From positions 62,001 through 126,000 of the forward strand of contig NZ_JAJNCU010000008.1 in the NCBI RefSeq assembly GCF_021026095.1: 64,000 nt of DNA. Reading direction: 5' to 3'. The notes below the pieces were generated by a model that had not been told where the DNA came from, did not search any database, and worked only from the letters and a program-made list of their open reading frames with translations. A program made the position numbers and the translations under genes. This DNA comes from Salinicoccus halitifaciens. GTDB lineage: Bacteria; Bacillota; Bacilli; Staphylococcales; Salinicoccaceae. Below, piece by piece: positions 43,164 through 53,000 of the stretch (within the stretch, counting starts at the first letter, position 1; the number at the start of each line of letters is the position of its first letter).

Positions 43164-43197
43164 GAACCCTGGAACTTAAAATCCAGGGTTCTTTTTA
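43164..43197 (+). terminator. Terminator of the surface amidase gene
   Basis: GAACCCTGGA and TCCAGGGTTC form the stem, followed by five T residues. Confidence 0.9.
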
Positions 43198-43272
43198 TTT
43201 TAAATGTGGGTATCCGATAATATCTTATATTCGAGACATTCCTCTTGTCTGAATATTCTTTCATTGATAAAG

Positions 43273-43292
43273 TATAATTGTAAGCGCTTTTA
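43273..43292 (+). promoter_or_regulatory. -10 box and cre-like site before the dehydrogenase operon
   Basis: TATAAT at 43273-43278 is followed directly by TGTAAGCGCTTTTA (43279-43292), which matches the CcpA cre consensus at 13 of 14 positions. A roadblock or start-site position fits repression by glucose. Confidence 0.5.
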
Positions 43293-43344
43293 TAAACTGG
43301 CTTTAAATGCTTTAAGCGACTGAATATTACAAGGGGGAGTAATG

Positions 43345-44331
43345 ATGTCAATTTCCAACGAAGAGCTGCGCTGGATGTATGAGCACATGTACAAAATTCG
43401 CTATTACGAGGACAAGCTGGAAGAGGTTTATATGGAAGGGAAGCAACCTGTGTTTAACATCGGGGCGGGGACGGTGCCCGGTGAAATGCATTTATCCACC
43501 GGACAGGAACCGGCTGCGGTGGGTATCAGTGTGCATTTGAGACAGGACGATATTGTCACTTCACCGCATCGTCCGCATCATCATGCCATCGCAAAGGGTG
43601 TGGATCTGAAGCGTATGACTGCAGAAATCTTTGGTAAGAAGACCGGCCTCAGCAAGGGGAAGGGCGGGCATATGCATTTATTTGACCCGGATGTTCATTT
43701 TTCATGCAGTGGAATCGTCGGTGCTGGTATGCCGCATGCAGTCGGTGCAGCACTTGCCGCGAAGAAAAGAGGGAAGGACTCCGTTGCAGTGGCTTACATT
43801 GGTGAGGGCGCTGCGAACCAGGGCTCCTTCCATGAATCCTTAAACCTGGCGGCACTTTGGGACCTGCCTGTCATAGTTGTGGTTGAGAACAATAAGTACG
43901 GCATTTCCGTACCAAGGGACAACTCCACCGCCGTGCCATCAAACGACTTGAGGGCAGGTGCATACGGCATTGAAGGTCATTATGTGGAAGGGAACAACCT
44001 GATGGAAATGTACCGCGTTTCCAAACAGGCTGTGGAACGCGGACGTAAAGGGGAAGGACCTTCCATCATCGAAATCGAGACATACCGTTACCTCGGCCAT
44101 TTCCAGGGGGATGCTGAACAATACCGGCCGGAAGATGAAGTGAAGGAGCTCAGAGCCAAAGACCAAGTCAACATTTATCGTGATATGATCATCAAAGAAT
44201 ATGATGTCAGCGAAAATGAGCTTGAAGAAATAGAGGGAAAAGTACGCGAGGAAGTGGATGCAGCTTATCAATTTGCAAGAGACAGCGAATATCCTGATGA
44301 GTCAGAAGCTTTGGAAGATGTATTCGTTTAA
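43345..44331 (+). CDS. Thiamine-dependent 2-oxoacid/acetoin dehydrogenase E1 alpha
   Basis: Alpha chain of the E1 heterotetramer that decarboxylates a 2-oxoacid or cleaves acetoin using thiamine diphosphate. The TPP motif runs from GEGAANQGSFHESLNLAALW to the closing ENNKYGISVP. GTVPGEMHLSTGQEP and KGKGGHMHLFDPD are conserved substrate-site blocks; the KGKGGHMH pattern is closer to acetoin dehydrogenase (AcoA) than to PdhA. Two ATGs are adjacent; 43345 has the better distance from GGGGGAG. First gene of a three-gene operon. Confidence 0.88.
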   Translation: MSISNEELRWMYEHMYKIRYYEDKLEEVYMEGKQPVFNIGAGTVPGEMHLSTGQEPAAVGISVHLRQDDIVTSPHRPHHHAIAKGVDLKRMTAEIFGKKTGLSKGKGGHMHLFDPDVHFSCSGIVGAGMPHAVGAALAAKKRGKDSVAVAYIGEGAANQGSFHESLNLAALWDLPVIVVVENNKYGISVPRDNSTAVPSNDLRAGAYGIEGHYVEGNNLMEMYRVSKQAVERGRKGEGPSIIEIETYRYLGHFQGDAEQYRPEDEVKELRAKDQVNIYRDMIIKEYDVSENELEEIEGKVREEVDAAYQFARDSEYPDESEALEDVFV

Positions 44332-44359
44332 AAATCATTAAAAAGGGGCGGCATTAATT

Positions 44360-45379
44360 ATGCAGGAAGTTAAAAAACGTTTATTGACAGGTAACAAAGC
44401 GATGGCGGAAGGCATTCGTCAGGAAATGGAAAATAATGAGGAAGTATTTGTGCTCGGGGAGGATATCGGTGCATACGGAGGTATATTCGGCTCAACGGAA
44501 GGGTTGCTTGAAGAATTCGGTCCAGAACGCATCATGGATACACCGATTTCAGAAACAGCTTTGATTGGTGCGGCAGTGGGCGCAGCAACTGAAGGTATGC
44601 GGCCGATTGCGGAGCTGATGTTCGTCGATTTCTTCGGCGTTGCGATGGATCAGATTTATAACCAGATGGCGAAGATTCCATATATGTCAGGAGGAAATGT
44701 GAAGGTGCCGATGGTGCTGATGACTGCTGTGGGTGGCGGCTATAATGATGCGGCACAGCATTCCCAGACGCTTTATGCGACATTCGGCCACATGCCCGGG
44801 ATGAAGGTGGTCGCACCGACGACGCCTTATGATCTGAAAGGCATGATGATTTCTGCCATACGGGATGATAATCCGGTGGTCTTCATGTTCCATAAAACGC
44901 TGCAGGGCCTCGGCTGGATGGAGCAGTTGGATACTTCGCAAGGCCATGTTCCTGAAGAAGCATATACAGTGCCCTTGGGGAAAGCAAATATCGTAAAAGA
45001 AGGCAGCGATATGACAATCGTCGGTATGCAGATGACCACCCACTACGGCATGCAGGCCGTCAAAGAGCTGGAAGAACAGGGTGTGGATGCAGAACTGATT
45101 GACCTCCGCTCGATTGTCCCGCTGGATAAGGAAACGATTTTAAATTCTCTCAAAAAGACCGGCCGTATAATGATCGTTGATGAGGACTACAAATCGTTCG
45201 GTGTATCTGCAGAAATTGCAGCAATCGTTGCAGAAGAAGGTTTATTCGATTTGGAAGCACCGGTCAAAAGACTCGCTTTGCCGGATGTGCCGATTCCTTA
45301 CAGCAGACCGATGGAGCAGTTCATCATACCGACGGCGGATAAAATTGTTAAGGCAGCGCTTGAGCTGAGGGATCAATAA
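44360..45379 (+). CDS. 2-oxoacid/acetoin dehydrogenase E1 beta
   Basis: Beta chain of the same E1, 339 residues. LGEDIGAYGGIFGSTEGL, TPISETALIGAAVGAA, ELMFVDFFGVAMDQI and the C-terminal DVPIPYSRPMEQFI are the expected family blocks. It starts 28 bp after the alpha gene with an AAAGGGGCGG ribosome site. AcoB is the closest functional alternative to PdhB. Confidence 0.9.
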   Translation: MQEVKKRLLTGNKAMAEGIRQEMENNEEVFVLGEDIGAYGGIFGSTEGLLEEFGPERIMDTPISETALIGAAVGAATEGMRPIAELMFVDFFGVAMDQIYNQMAKIPYMSGGNVKVPMVLMTAVGGGYNDAAQHSQTLYATFGHMPGMKVVAPTTPYDLKGMMISAIRDDNPVVFMFHKTLQGLGWMEQLDTSQGHVPEEAYTVPLGKANIVKEGSDMTIVGMQMTTHYGMQAVKELEEQGVDAELIDLRSIVPLDKETILNSLKKTGRIMIVDEDYKSFGVSAEIAAIVAEEGLFDLEAPVKRLALPDVPIPYSRPMEQFIIPTADKIVKAALELRDQ

Positions 45380-45395
45380 CAAGGAGGACATCATC

Positions 45396-46616
45396 GTGAC
45401 TTTAGAAATTACATTACCCCGCCAATCTGAGAAACTGGATGAAAGCCTGATCACTTTCTGGCATGTTTCAGAAGGAGATGCGGTGGAAAAGGGCGAAACA
45501 ATCGTTGAAGTTCAAACTGAAAAAGCCGTGACGGAAGTGCATGCACCGGAATCTGGAACGATTAATAAAATTAATAAAAATCGCGGGGATACGGTCAAGG
45601 TCGGAGAAGTTCTCGCAGTTCTGGATGAAGGCGGACAACAGTCCGAGTCGAATGAAGCGGACAGCGGCGGCGAAGAAAAGGAAGCAAGCAAACAGCAGAG
45701 CAAGCCTGTGACTGAAAATAGAGCAACACCCAGGGTCAAGAAGATTGCCAGGGAACTTGATGTGGACTGGAAAGAAGTAACACCCTCCAGAGATGATGGA
45801 AAAGTGACGGAAGAGGATATAAGAAGGTTTGCTGAAGAAAGCGGGTCTTCGGAAACTGCTCATGATACGAAAGAGGAAGAGGAAACAAAACATCAAGTTT
45901 CAACTGAAGCAGAAGATGGAATCCGGCGCATACCATTGACCGGTATCAGGAAAATGGTTGCGAATACGATGACACATTCCAAGAGTTCCATTCCACATGT
46001 AACCCATTTTGATGAAGCAAATGTGAGCAAACTGGTCGAGCTCAGGGAGATTCTGAAAAAAGATTTTGATTCAGAAGGCGTAAAGCTGACATATATGTCA
46101 TTCGTCATTAAAGCATTCACGAATGTACTCAGGGAATATCCATATTTAAATGCATCTTTCGATGAGAAAAACGAAGAAATCATATTGAAAAATCAATATC
46201 ATATAGGTTTTGCAGCAGATACTGATGAGGGTTTGCTTGTACCGGTGATTAAAGACACTGACCAGCAGTCATTATTTAAAGTGGCAAAGAAAGTTCAGGA
46301 GCTTGCGAAAAAAGCAAGAAACGGTAGTATCACTCTCGAAGATATGACTGATGGTACTGCAACGATTTCAAATGTGGGATCGGCGCAGGGGTCCTTCTTC
46401 ACCCCAATCATCAACCCACCGCAATCCTCGATACTCGGAATAGGAAGAATCGAGAAAAAAGTCATCGCAACAGATGATGACGAGATTGAAATCCAGCCGA
46501 GGATGGCTTTGTCACTCAGCTATGACCACAGGGTGATAGACGGCGTCATGGCACAAGAAGCGATGAATGAGTTGAAGCGGCTGCTTGAGGAACCCGGGAA
46601 ACTGTTGGCGTATTGA
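45396..46616 (+). CDS. Dihydrolipoamide acyltransferase E2
   Basis: 406-residue core of the complex. The lipoyl domain carries the modified Lys in EVQTEKAVTEVHAPESGTI; a peripheral-subunit-binding domain follows (RATPRVKKIARELDVDW); and the catalytic domain ends with SLSYDHRVIDGVMAQEA, the active HxxxD motif. Start GTG 45396 after AAGGAGG. Only one lipoyl domain is present. No E3 gene follows, so E3 must be supplied from elsewhere in the genome. Confidence 0.92.
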   Translation: MTLEITLPRQSEKLDESLITFWHVSEGDAVEKGETIVEVQTEKAVTEVHAPESGTINKINKNRGDTVKVGEVLAVLDEGGQQSESNEADSGGEEKEASKQQSKPVTENRATPRVKKIARELDVDWKEVTPSRDDGKVTEEDIRRFAEESGSSETAHDTKEEEETKHQVSTEAEDGIRRIPLTGIRKMVANTMTHSKSSIPHVTHFDEANVSKLVELREILKKDFDSEGVKLTYMSFVIKAFTNVLREYPYLNASFDEKNEEIILKNQYHIGFAADTDEGLLVPVIKDTDQQSLFKVAKKVQELAKKARNGSITLEDMTDGTATISNVGSAQGSFFTPIINPPQSSILGIGRIEKKVIATDDDEIEIQPRMALSLSYDHRVIDGVMAQEAMNELKRLLEEPGKLLAY

Positions 46617-46649
46617 TAGATATAGGAGCTAAATTCTATAACAAGACTG

Positions 46650-46687
46650 AATAACCCTCTAAAACACAAATTTTAGAGGGTTATTTA
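46650..46687 (+). terminator. Terminator of the E1-E2 operon
   Basis: AATAACCCTCTAAAA and TTTTAGAGGGTTATT form a perfect long stem. Confidence 0.88.
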
Positions 46688-46757
46688 ATTAGTAATAATT
46701 GATTACGATTTCAAGTGATTCTAAATATTTATTTTGTCCGAATCCTTGTTGACTTGT

Positions 46758-46949
46758 TTAGGGGAGGAGTTCATTTTCCTCGTTGTCCAATCTATCTAAG
46801 ATTTCCTGTTTACCTTCGGTCTTTCTTGGAACATCAAACTTTCTTTTGCCGATATAAAAATCAGGGTCGACTTTACGGGCGGCTTTGAGAGCTATGTGGC
46901 GTCTTTTTTGATTTTCTTTTTTCAATTCTTTATATTTATAGACCTTCAT
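46758..46949 (-). CDS. Small basic protein of unknown function
   Basis: 63 residues: a very basic N-terminal half (MKVYKYKELKKENQKRRHIAL) and an acidic end (LDRLDNEENELLP). No family recognised. ATG 46949 follows AGAGAGGTG. It lies alone, divergent from the acidic protein at 47102 with about 150 bp between them. Confidence 0.5.
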   Translation of the reverse strand: MKVYKYKELKKENQKRRHIALKAARKVDPDFYIGKRKFDVPRKTEGKQEILDRLDNEENELLP

Positions 46950-47101
46950 TTTAATCACCTCTCTGTTAAGTTATACCCTTTATCAGTATGCATTTAATGA
47001 GACACCATATTTTCAAGTTGTCATGCTAGAGCTTTAAGTCATTTAATAATTATTGTAAAATTACTTTATAGAACTTTAAATGCTAAAAGGGGATGAACTT
47101 C

Positions 47102-47323
47102 ATGGCAGGAGAAATACCAGAATCAATGTTCGAGGATTTTTCTGAAGAGATACTCTCAGATCTCATCGGTGAAGGTTATCATGGTGAGGAGTTGAAGAGG
47201 AAATTTGCAGAGAGAAAAGCAATGATGGCAGTGGCTGTTGACAACCTTATTGAAGAAGCACGGGCCTCAAAGTCATATGAGTCGTTTGGAGACATGTTGG
47301 AAGACGCAAATGATAAAGGATAG
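47102..47323 (+). CDS. Small acidic helical protein of unknown function
   Basis: 73 residues, predicted all helix: MFEDFSEEILSDLIGEGY, ELKRKFAERKAMMAVAVDNL and SYESFGDMLEDAND. The size, charge and layout resemble small antitoxins, but no DNA-binding motif or toxin partner is visible. ATG 47102 is the better start given AAAAGGGGATG just upstream. Confidence 0.5.
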   Translation: MAGEIPESMFEDFSEEILSDLIGEGYHGEELKRKFAERKAMMAVAVDNLIEEARASKSYESFGDMLEDANDKG

Positions 47324-47374
47324 AAGTAAGGCTGAGTTTCCATATAAGTCCAAATTGAAGCTCGATAAAAGAGA

Positions 47375-47406
47375 AAATCTCTGCAGTCTTCCACCTGCAG
47401 AGATTT
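47375..47406. terminator. Hairpin between 47323 and 47429
   Basis: AAATCTCTGCAG and CTGCAGAGATTT form a perfect 12-bp stem between two convergent small genes, probably a shared terminator. Confidence 0.6.
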
Positions 47407-47428
47407 AAATTATTTTATAGTTTGTTTT

Positions 47429-47662
47429 TTAATGATTTTTAGGCAAAGGTATCTCCTCTCCATTTTCCAACATAGTTTGCAACCAGATTTCTTTTCCGAT
47501 CTCCAAGTCCTCAACAGCTTCTATTTTATCCCCGCCTACGCCTTCCAGACCTTTCAATTCTTCATACATCGCAACATAATATTTCGTGCCGTCAAAATCT
47601 ATCCTTGGGCTGACGCTCAGTTTATAGTTGAGGTTCATGTAATCATCGACTGTTTTCATCAT
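47429..47662 (-). CDS. Orphan HicB-like protein
   Basis: 77 residues. YYVAMYEELKGLEGVGGDKIEAVEDLEIGKEIWLQTMLENG follows the strand-helix HicB fold (given here in two parts: YYVAMYEELKGLEG and AVEDLEIGKEIWLQTML). HicB proteins are antitoxins for HicA, but no HicA gene is adjacent and there is no C-terminal DNA-binding domain. Solitary HicB-like proteins are common and their role is unclear. Confidence 0.6.
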   Translation of the reverse strand: MMKTVDDYMNLNYKLSVSPRIDFDGTKYYVAMYEELKGLEGVGGDKIEAVEDLEIGKEIWLQTMLENGEEIPLPKNH

Positions 47663-47816
47663 TTATCACTTCCCCGATATCCAGAAATCTTTTATAGTCT
47701 CTTTACATTACACCTTTTCTTTTAAATTATCTTAATTTTTTTGTAACTCTCTTTCTATATATATCCCACTTCATGGTAAAATGTAAACCAAAGAGATGCC
47801 TCATGAAAGGGGAAGA

Positions 47817-49505
47817 ATGATGAAACAAATTTTGGGGATGATGGTCACTGTCGCAGCGTTTTTGATGCTCAGTTTGGACGTGCAGGCGAACGAAATCACC
47901 AGCATGCAGATGGATGTGGTGATCAATGAGGACGGTTCTGTGACCGTGACGGAGACGCGGCAGGCGGATATGTCTGAGGGCACCGAGAATTATATCGTAT
48001 TCAACGATTCGGACATGGGGGAAGTGGAGGTCTCCGACTTCTCAGTCGAGGGGTTCACGGAGGAGCCGGACTGGGACACGGACGCAGAGCTTGAAGAGAA
48101 GGCGGGACGTTACGGCGTGCTTGATACGGATGAGGGTACGGAGCTTGTATGGGGCATCGGCGAGTACGGCGAGCAGACGTATGTCGTGAATTATACTTTG
48201 GAGAACGTTGTGCGCAACCTCGAGGACGGCCAGTCACTATATTGGAATTTTGATACGTTCACCGGCATCCCAACGGAGAGTTTCGTAATGGAAGTGACTT
48301 CCGACGTTCCGCTCGATAATGAGGCGATCCGCTTCTGGGGCTTCGGTTTCGAGGGGGATATCGTGTCGGTCGGTGACGCAATCCGCTGGACGGCCGCGGA
48401 TACGCTCACCAGCGGCAATGATGTTGTGCTGCTGATGCACTTCCCACAAGGCACATACAACACCGATGTCACCGGCGACGGGACTCTGGAAGAGGAAGCG
48501 GCCGCAGCGATGGACGGCTCGATTTATGACGACGGCAGCCTCGGTGCCGGCTGGATTGCTGCAATCGTCGGCGGCATCGGTGCGGTGATCGCAGCTGTCC
48601 TCATCTTTTTCACCCAGTATTCCAGCAGGCAGGCAAAAGGTGGCCATGTGGATTCAAAACCCACCATCAAACGGCGGAATAAAGGTCTCGAAACAGGGAC
48701 GCCACCGTCTGTAGATGATTATGCGGGCATCTCATATGTACTGATGCACCAGGGGATGAGCTACTTCGAAGAAATCTTCCAGGCCTACCTGATGAAGTGG
48801 ACGGATGAGGGCAGGATAACGATTGAAATCCACCGACGGCAGGGTGAGAAACTCTCCAAGGGCAAGCCGGAAATCATCATCCATGACCATGCTGCATTGA
48901 AGCAGCGATATTCCTACACATTCAAGGAGACGGTCGAACATCTCGATGATGAAGACCTCGACACCGGTTATGACGCATTGCTTTGGCGTATGTTGATTGA
49001 TGCAGCGGATGAGGGTGGTTATATCGATGAAAAGCAGCTTAGGAAATGGTCGAAGAAGCATGCGAAGGAAGTCAGCACGCTCGCAGATGAGCTCGAGGAC
49101 TACTCGAAACGCTGGCTGGAAGCAAACGGCTATTTCACTTTTACAGAAGATAAAGTGTGGGGTATACCAGTTTCGATTGATGCACCGACGGAAAAGGGTG
49201 AAGCGCTGATCGACCAGCTCGCACAGTACAAGAACTACCTGAAGACCGATTACACCCGCATTTACCAGGATGACCACATGTACCGGTCGCACATGATCTG
49301 GAGTGTGCTCGTCGGGGAGGGCGACGAGGTGCGGAAGCACCTCTCAAAACTCACCCCGGACGACAACATCGCGATGCACCGGGGCATGATGTATTATTAC
49401 TACGGCCCACACCTCGCATCCGATTCCTGGTCGAAAGGGCTCGGCCAGGGCGGCTTCCAATCCTCCAACTCCTCAGCCGCCGCTTCAGGCGGCGGTGCCC
49501 GCTAA
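47817..49505 (+). CDS. DUF2207 domain membrane protein
   Basis: 562 residues. A signal peptide (ILGMMVTVAAFLMLSLDVQA) precedes an extracellular beta-rich DUF2207 domain that starts MDVVINEDGSVTVTETR, the typical opening. A membrane helix (AAIVGGIGAVIAAVLIFFTQ, about residue 250) is followed by a cytoplasmic part of 300 residues with YVLMHQGMSYFEEIFQAYLM and a Ser/Ala/Gly-rich end (SSAAASGGGAR). Family function unknown. ATG 47817 follows GAAAGGGGAAG. Confidence 0.85.
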   Translation: MMKQILGMMVTVAAFLMLSLDVQANEITSMQMDVVINEDGSVTVTETRQADMSEGTENYIVFNDSDMGEVEVSDFSVEGFTEEPDWDTDAELEEKAGRYGVLDTDEGTELVWGIGEYGEQTYVVNYTLENVVRNLEDGQSLYWNFDTFTGIPTESFVMEVTSDVPLDNEAIRFWGFGFEGDIVSVGDAIRWTAADTLTSGNDVVLLMHFPQGTYNTDVTGDGTLEEEAAAAMDGSIYDDGSLGAGWIAAIVGGIGAVIAAVLIFFTQYSSRQAKGGHVDSKPTIKRRNKGLETGTPPSVDDYAGISYVLMHQGMSYFEEIFQAYLMKWTDEGRITIEIHRRQGEKLSKGKPEIIIHDHAALKQRYSYTFKETVEHLDDEDLDTGYDALLWRMLIDAADEGGYIDEKQLRKWSKKHAKEVSTLADELEDYSKRWLEANGYFTFTEDKVWGIPVSIDAPTEKGEALIDQLAQYKNYLKTDYTRIYQDDHMYRSHMIWSVLVGEGDEVRKHLSKLTPDDNIAMHRGMMYYYYGPHLASDSWSKGLGQGGFQSSNSSAAASGGGAR

Positions 49506-49519
49506 AAAAGATGAAAATA

Positions 49520-49560
49520 AAAAGTTCCGGGACTTCAAACTGAGTCCCGGAACTTTTTTG
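49520..49560 (+). terminator. Terminator of the DUF2207 gene
   Basis: AGTTCCGGGACT and AGTCCCGGAACT form a perfect stem followed by six T residues. Confidence 0.9.
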
Positions 49561-49585
49561 AGTTTCTTTCAATTTATATTAACTC

Positions 49586-50075
49586 CATCGCTCACTGAGA
49601 ACGCTGACTGAGCGGTAGAACCTGCCCATCGCTCACTGAGAACTCTGACTGAGCGGTAGAACCTGCCCATCGCTCACTGAGAACTCTGACTGAGCGGTAG
49701 AACCCGCCCATCGCTCACTGGGAATACTGATTGAGTGATAGAAGCCGCCCATCACTCACTGGGAATGCTAATTGAGTGATAGAACCCGTCTATCGCTCAC
49801 TAGGAAAGCTGACTGAGCGATAGACAACCGCCATCGACCAAGTGAGCGCTGGTTCGACCGATAGATTGCTCCCATCAGTCAAATGAGAGCGGGTTCGGCC
49901 GATAGACGACCTCTATCGACCAAGTGAGCGTCGGTTCGGCCGATAAACGGCCCCCATCGGCCAAGTGAACGCTGGTTCGGCCGATAGAACGCCCCCATCG
50001 GCCAAACGAGAGCTAGTTTGATCGATAGACCGTCCCCATCAGCCAAATGAGAGCCGGTTCGGCCGATAGGCACCC
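49586..50075. repeat. Tandem hairpin array, 41-bp period, 12 copies, several stem types
   Basis: Copies start at 49586 and recur every 41 bp to 50038. Copies 1-3 and 6 have CGCTCA/TGAGCG stems, copy 4 CGCTCA/TGAGTG, copy 5 CACTCA/TGAGTG, copies 7-12 CGACCA-, CAGTCA- or CGGCCAA-type stems. Linkers keep TAGAAC or TAGAC plus a C-rich end. It fills the space between the convergent DUF2207 and SNF2 genes and is the longest and most diverse array of the window. Confidence 0.92.
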
Positions 50076-50084
50076 CTCAACCAC

Positions 50085-53000
50085 CTATATCGACAGTATC
50101 TCCCGGATATCCTCTTCAGACATGGAGGACAATTTAGCCTCACCTGGCTGGATGATGCTGTCGATCATTTCCTTCTTCTCCTGCTGCATCTCGTTGATCT
50201 TCTCCTCGATCGTACCCTGGGCGATCATCCGGATGACCTGCACCACATTCTTCTGTCCCATGCGGTGCGCGCGCCCGATGGCCTGCTCCTCGATCGCCGG
50301 GTTCCACCACAAATCATACAGCACAACCGTATCGGCACCAGTCAGGTTCAGCCCCGTACCGCCGGCCTTCAGCGAAATCAAAAATATATCCTCAGCACCT
50401 TCATTGAACGCCTCGACCAGACGCACACGCTCGGCACCCGGCGTCTGCCCGTCCAGATAATAGCTGCTCCGTCCGGCAGCCTCCAATTTCTCACGGATGA
50501 TCCGAAGCATGCTCGGGAACTGCGAGAAGATCAGCATCCGCTGCCCGTTCTCCCGCGCATTTTCGATGATTTCACGCAGCGCTTCTAGCTTGCCCGAATC
50601 CCCCGTATAATCATCCACAAACAGGGAAGGGTGGCAGCACAGCTGCCTCAGCCGTGTAAGCCCCGCCAAAATCTTCAGCCGGCCCTTCTGCAGCCCCTCC
50701 GTCGCCAGAGCATCCGCCGCCTCCGCCTGAATCCTGTTCAGATACGCAAGATACAGCTTCTTCTGCTCCTTATTCATCTCGGAATAATGGATGCTCTCGA
50801 TCCTGTCCGGCAGTTCGGTGAGCACATCTTCCTTCAACCTTCTTAGAATAAAGGGCTTCACCAGCCGCGCAATTGTCTCCGGTTCCTGTGCCCGGAACGT
50901 CTTCTGGTCGAATAAAAACCCCGGCATCACCGACTGGAACACGGCCCACAGTTCATCCATCGAATTCTCGACAGGCGTGCCGGAGAGCGCAAAACGCTTC
51001 GGCGCCTGGATTTGCCTGACCGCTTTTGAAATCTTGGTCTGATAGTTCTTGATGGCCTGGGCTTCATCTAAAATCAGCGTATGGAACGTGCGCTCCGCAT
51101 ACCACTCCAAATCCTGACGCAATGTATGATATGAAGTGATATACACATCCGGCACATCGCCTTCAAGCACTTCCCGGCGCTCAAGCTTCGTCCCCGCAGC
51201 AACCGCCACATTCAAGCCGGGCGCAAACTTTTGGAACTCATTCCGCCAGTTGTAGACAAGCGACGCGGGCGCAACGATCAGGAAGGGCACATCCTCACCA
51301 ACATCCTCATCAATCTCCGACATGATGTAGGCGATGCACTGGACGGTCTTCCCGAGCCCCATGTCATCGGCCAAAATGCCGCCGAGGCCGTACCGTGACA
51401 ATGATTTCATCCATTTGAAGCCGGTCTCCTGATAATCCCTGAGGTCCGCCTGCAGCCCCGAAGGCACCGAAAGCTGCTGTTCCTCCGGCCGCTTCACCGC
51501 TTCGATGAAGTTCCTGAAATTCTTCCCGAATTCGGGCGTATTGAACTGAAGGTCCGCCATCTGGTTTTCCACGAACATGCCGTGGTAGAGCGGCAGCGTC
51601 ATCATGCCGTCGTCATCCACAGTCGATTTATCCTTGATTGAACGGTGGACTTCTGCCACTTCCTCAAGGCTTTCATCCTCAAGGGACACAAAGGAGCCGC
51701 CCGGCAGACGGACATATTTCCTTTTCTCATTGACCGCCTCAAGCACCGCCGTGATGTCATCGGCACTGATGCCTTCCAGATTGAAGTTCACTTCAAGGAA
51801 GTTCCCGCCGGGTGCGTTCACCTCGACCGAGCCTTTCGGCGCTTCAGGCAGTATCATGGATTTCACGGCAGGTGCGATAAAGATCTCGGCAAGCCCCTCC
51901 AGCACCGGCAGTGTCTCATGCAGGAATTCGAACAGTTCATCGTCATAATCCGTATACAGCCTGCCGTCGCTCACTTTGAGCCCGGAGTTTTCGAGTATCG
52001 CCATAATGCGGTCTTCCTGTTCGGAGTCGCGGATCAGTATTTTATCGTCGGGATCATGGTTTTCCACCGTACCCGCGAAAGGGTTGATGATGACAGCATC
52101 ATAATGATACTCAAGCCGCACTTCAAGGCTGTAGTCCGTCCCGTCCACATACACACGCGGTTCCAGTTCCGGGTCCGCCACGTTTTCAGAGATGCTTTCC
52201 GATAACCTGACGTTGCTGATCGCCTTCAGTTTCGGCAGGGTGCCCGAGATGAAATCACCGATCTGCTCGGATGATATCGGGATATCCGGCGACATGCCTT
52301 CCTCCAGATATTCGGTGAAGGGCTTCAGTGCCCGGTTCTGGGCTTCAGTCAATTTATACATTGTCCCGTCCGACACATACCAGCTGTAGGCATCATAGTG
52401 AAAACCCGCCGAATGATCCGCGATCTTCAACAGGTAGTGGTCATCCTCCCCGCCGTCCAGGGCGAACGTGAACGGCAAATCGCCGTCATCAACCTTCAGC
52501 TGCCCGTATTTAAAGTCCTCGTTTTCGAACTTGCAGTCGACATGCTGGAGCTTCATGATCAAGTCATCCGCCATATTCGCAGGAATCAGCATCTCTTTTC
52601 CCTTTTTGCGCGCAGGGGTATAGTCGGCACTGTTTTCATAGAAGATTTCAGTCTTTCTGATTTCAAGCAGTTTATCGATCACCGCTTGGTCTTCCGGGGA
52701 AAAGTGATGAATTTCCGGATCGAAGGTGAAGTTCTTCCCGAACATCAGGGCATTGTTATTGGTGATGGCATGCAGGAAATCGCGGATGTCCTTCACCACA
52801 TACAACCTTTCCTCACCGACCCGCATCTGTATATTGAACGTCTCCTTCAGCCGGAAATAGTACCCCGGCATATACGTCCTGAGCGTGAATTCCACCTTAA
52901 GCAGCCCCTTACTACCGGAGCCCTCCGGTGCCTCTGTCCGGATGCCGCCCAAAAACCGCATCAGGTTATCAGCATGGGTGTACTTCGGCCCGTTCGTCTC

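Noticed and set aside
47102-47662. Toxin-antitoxin pair formed by the small acidic protein and the HicB-like protein
   Set aside because: They are convergent, separated by a terminator hairpin, and neither resembles a toxin.
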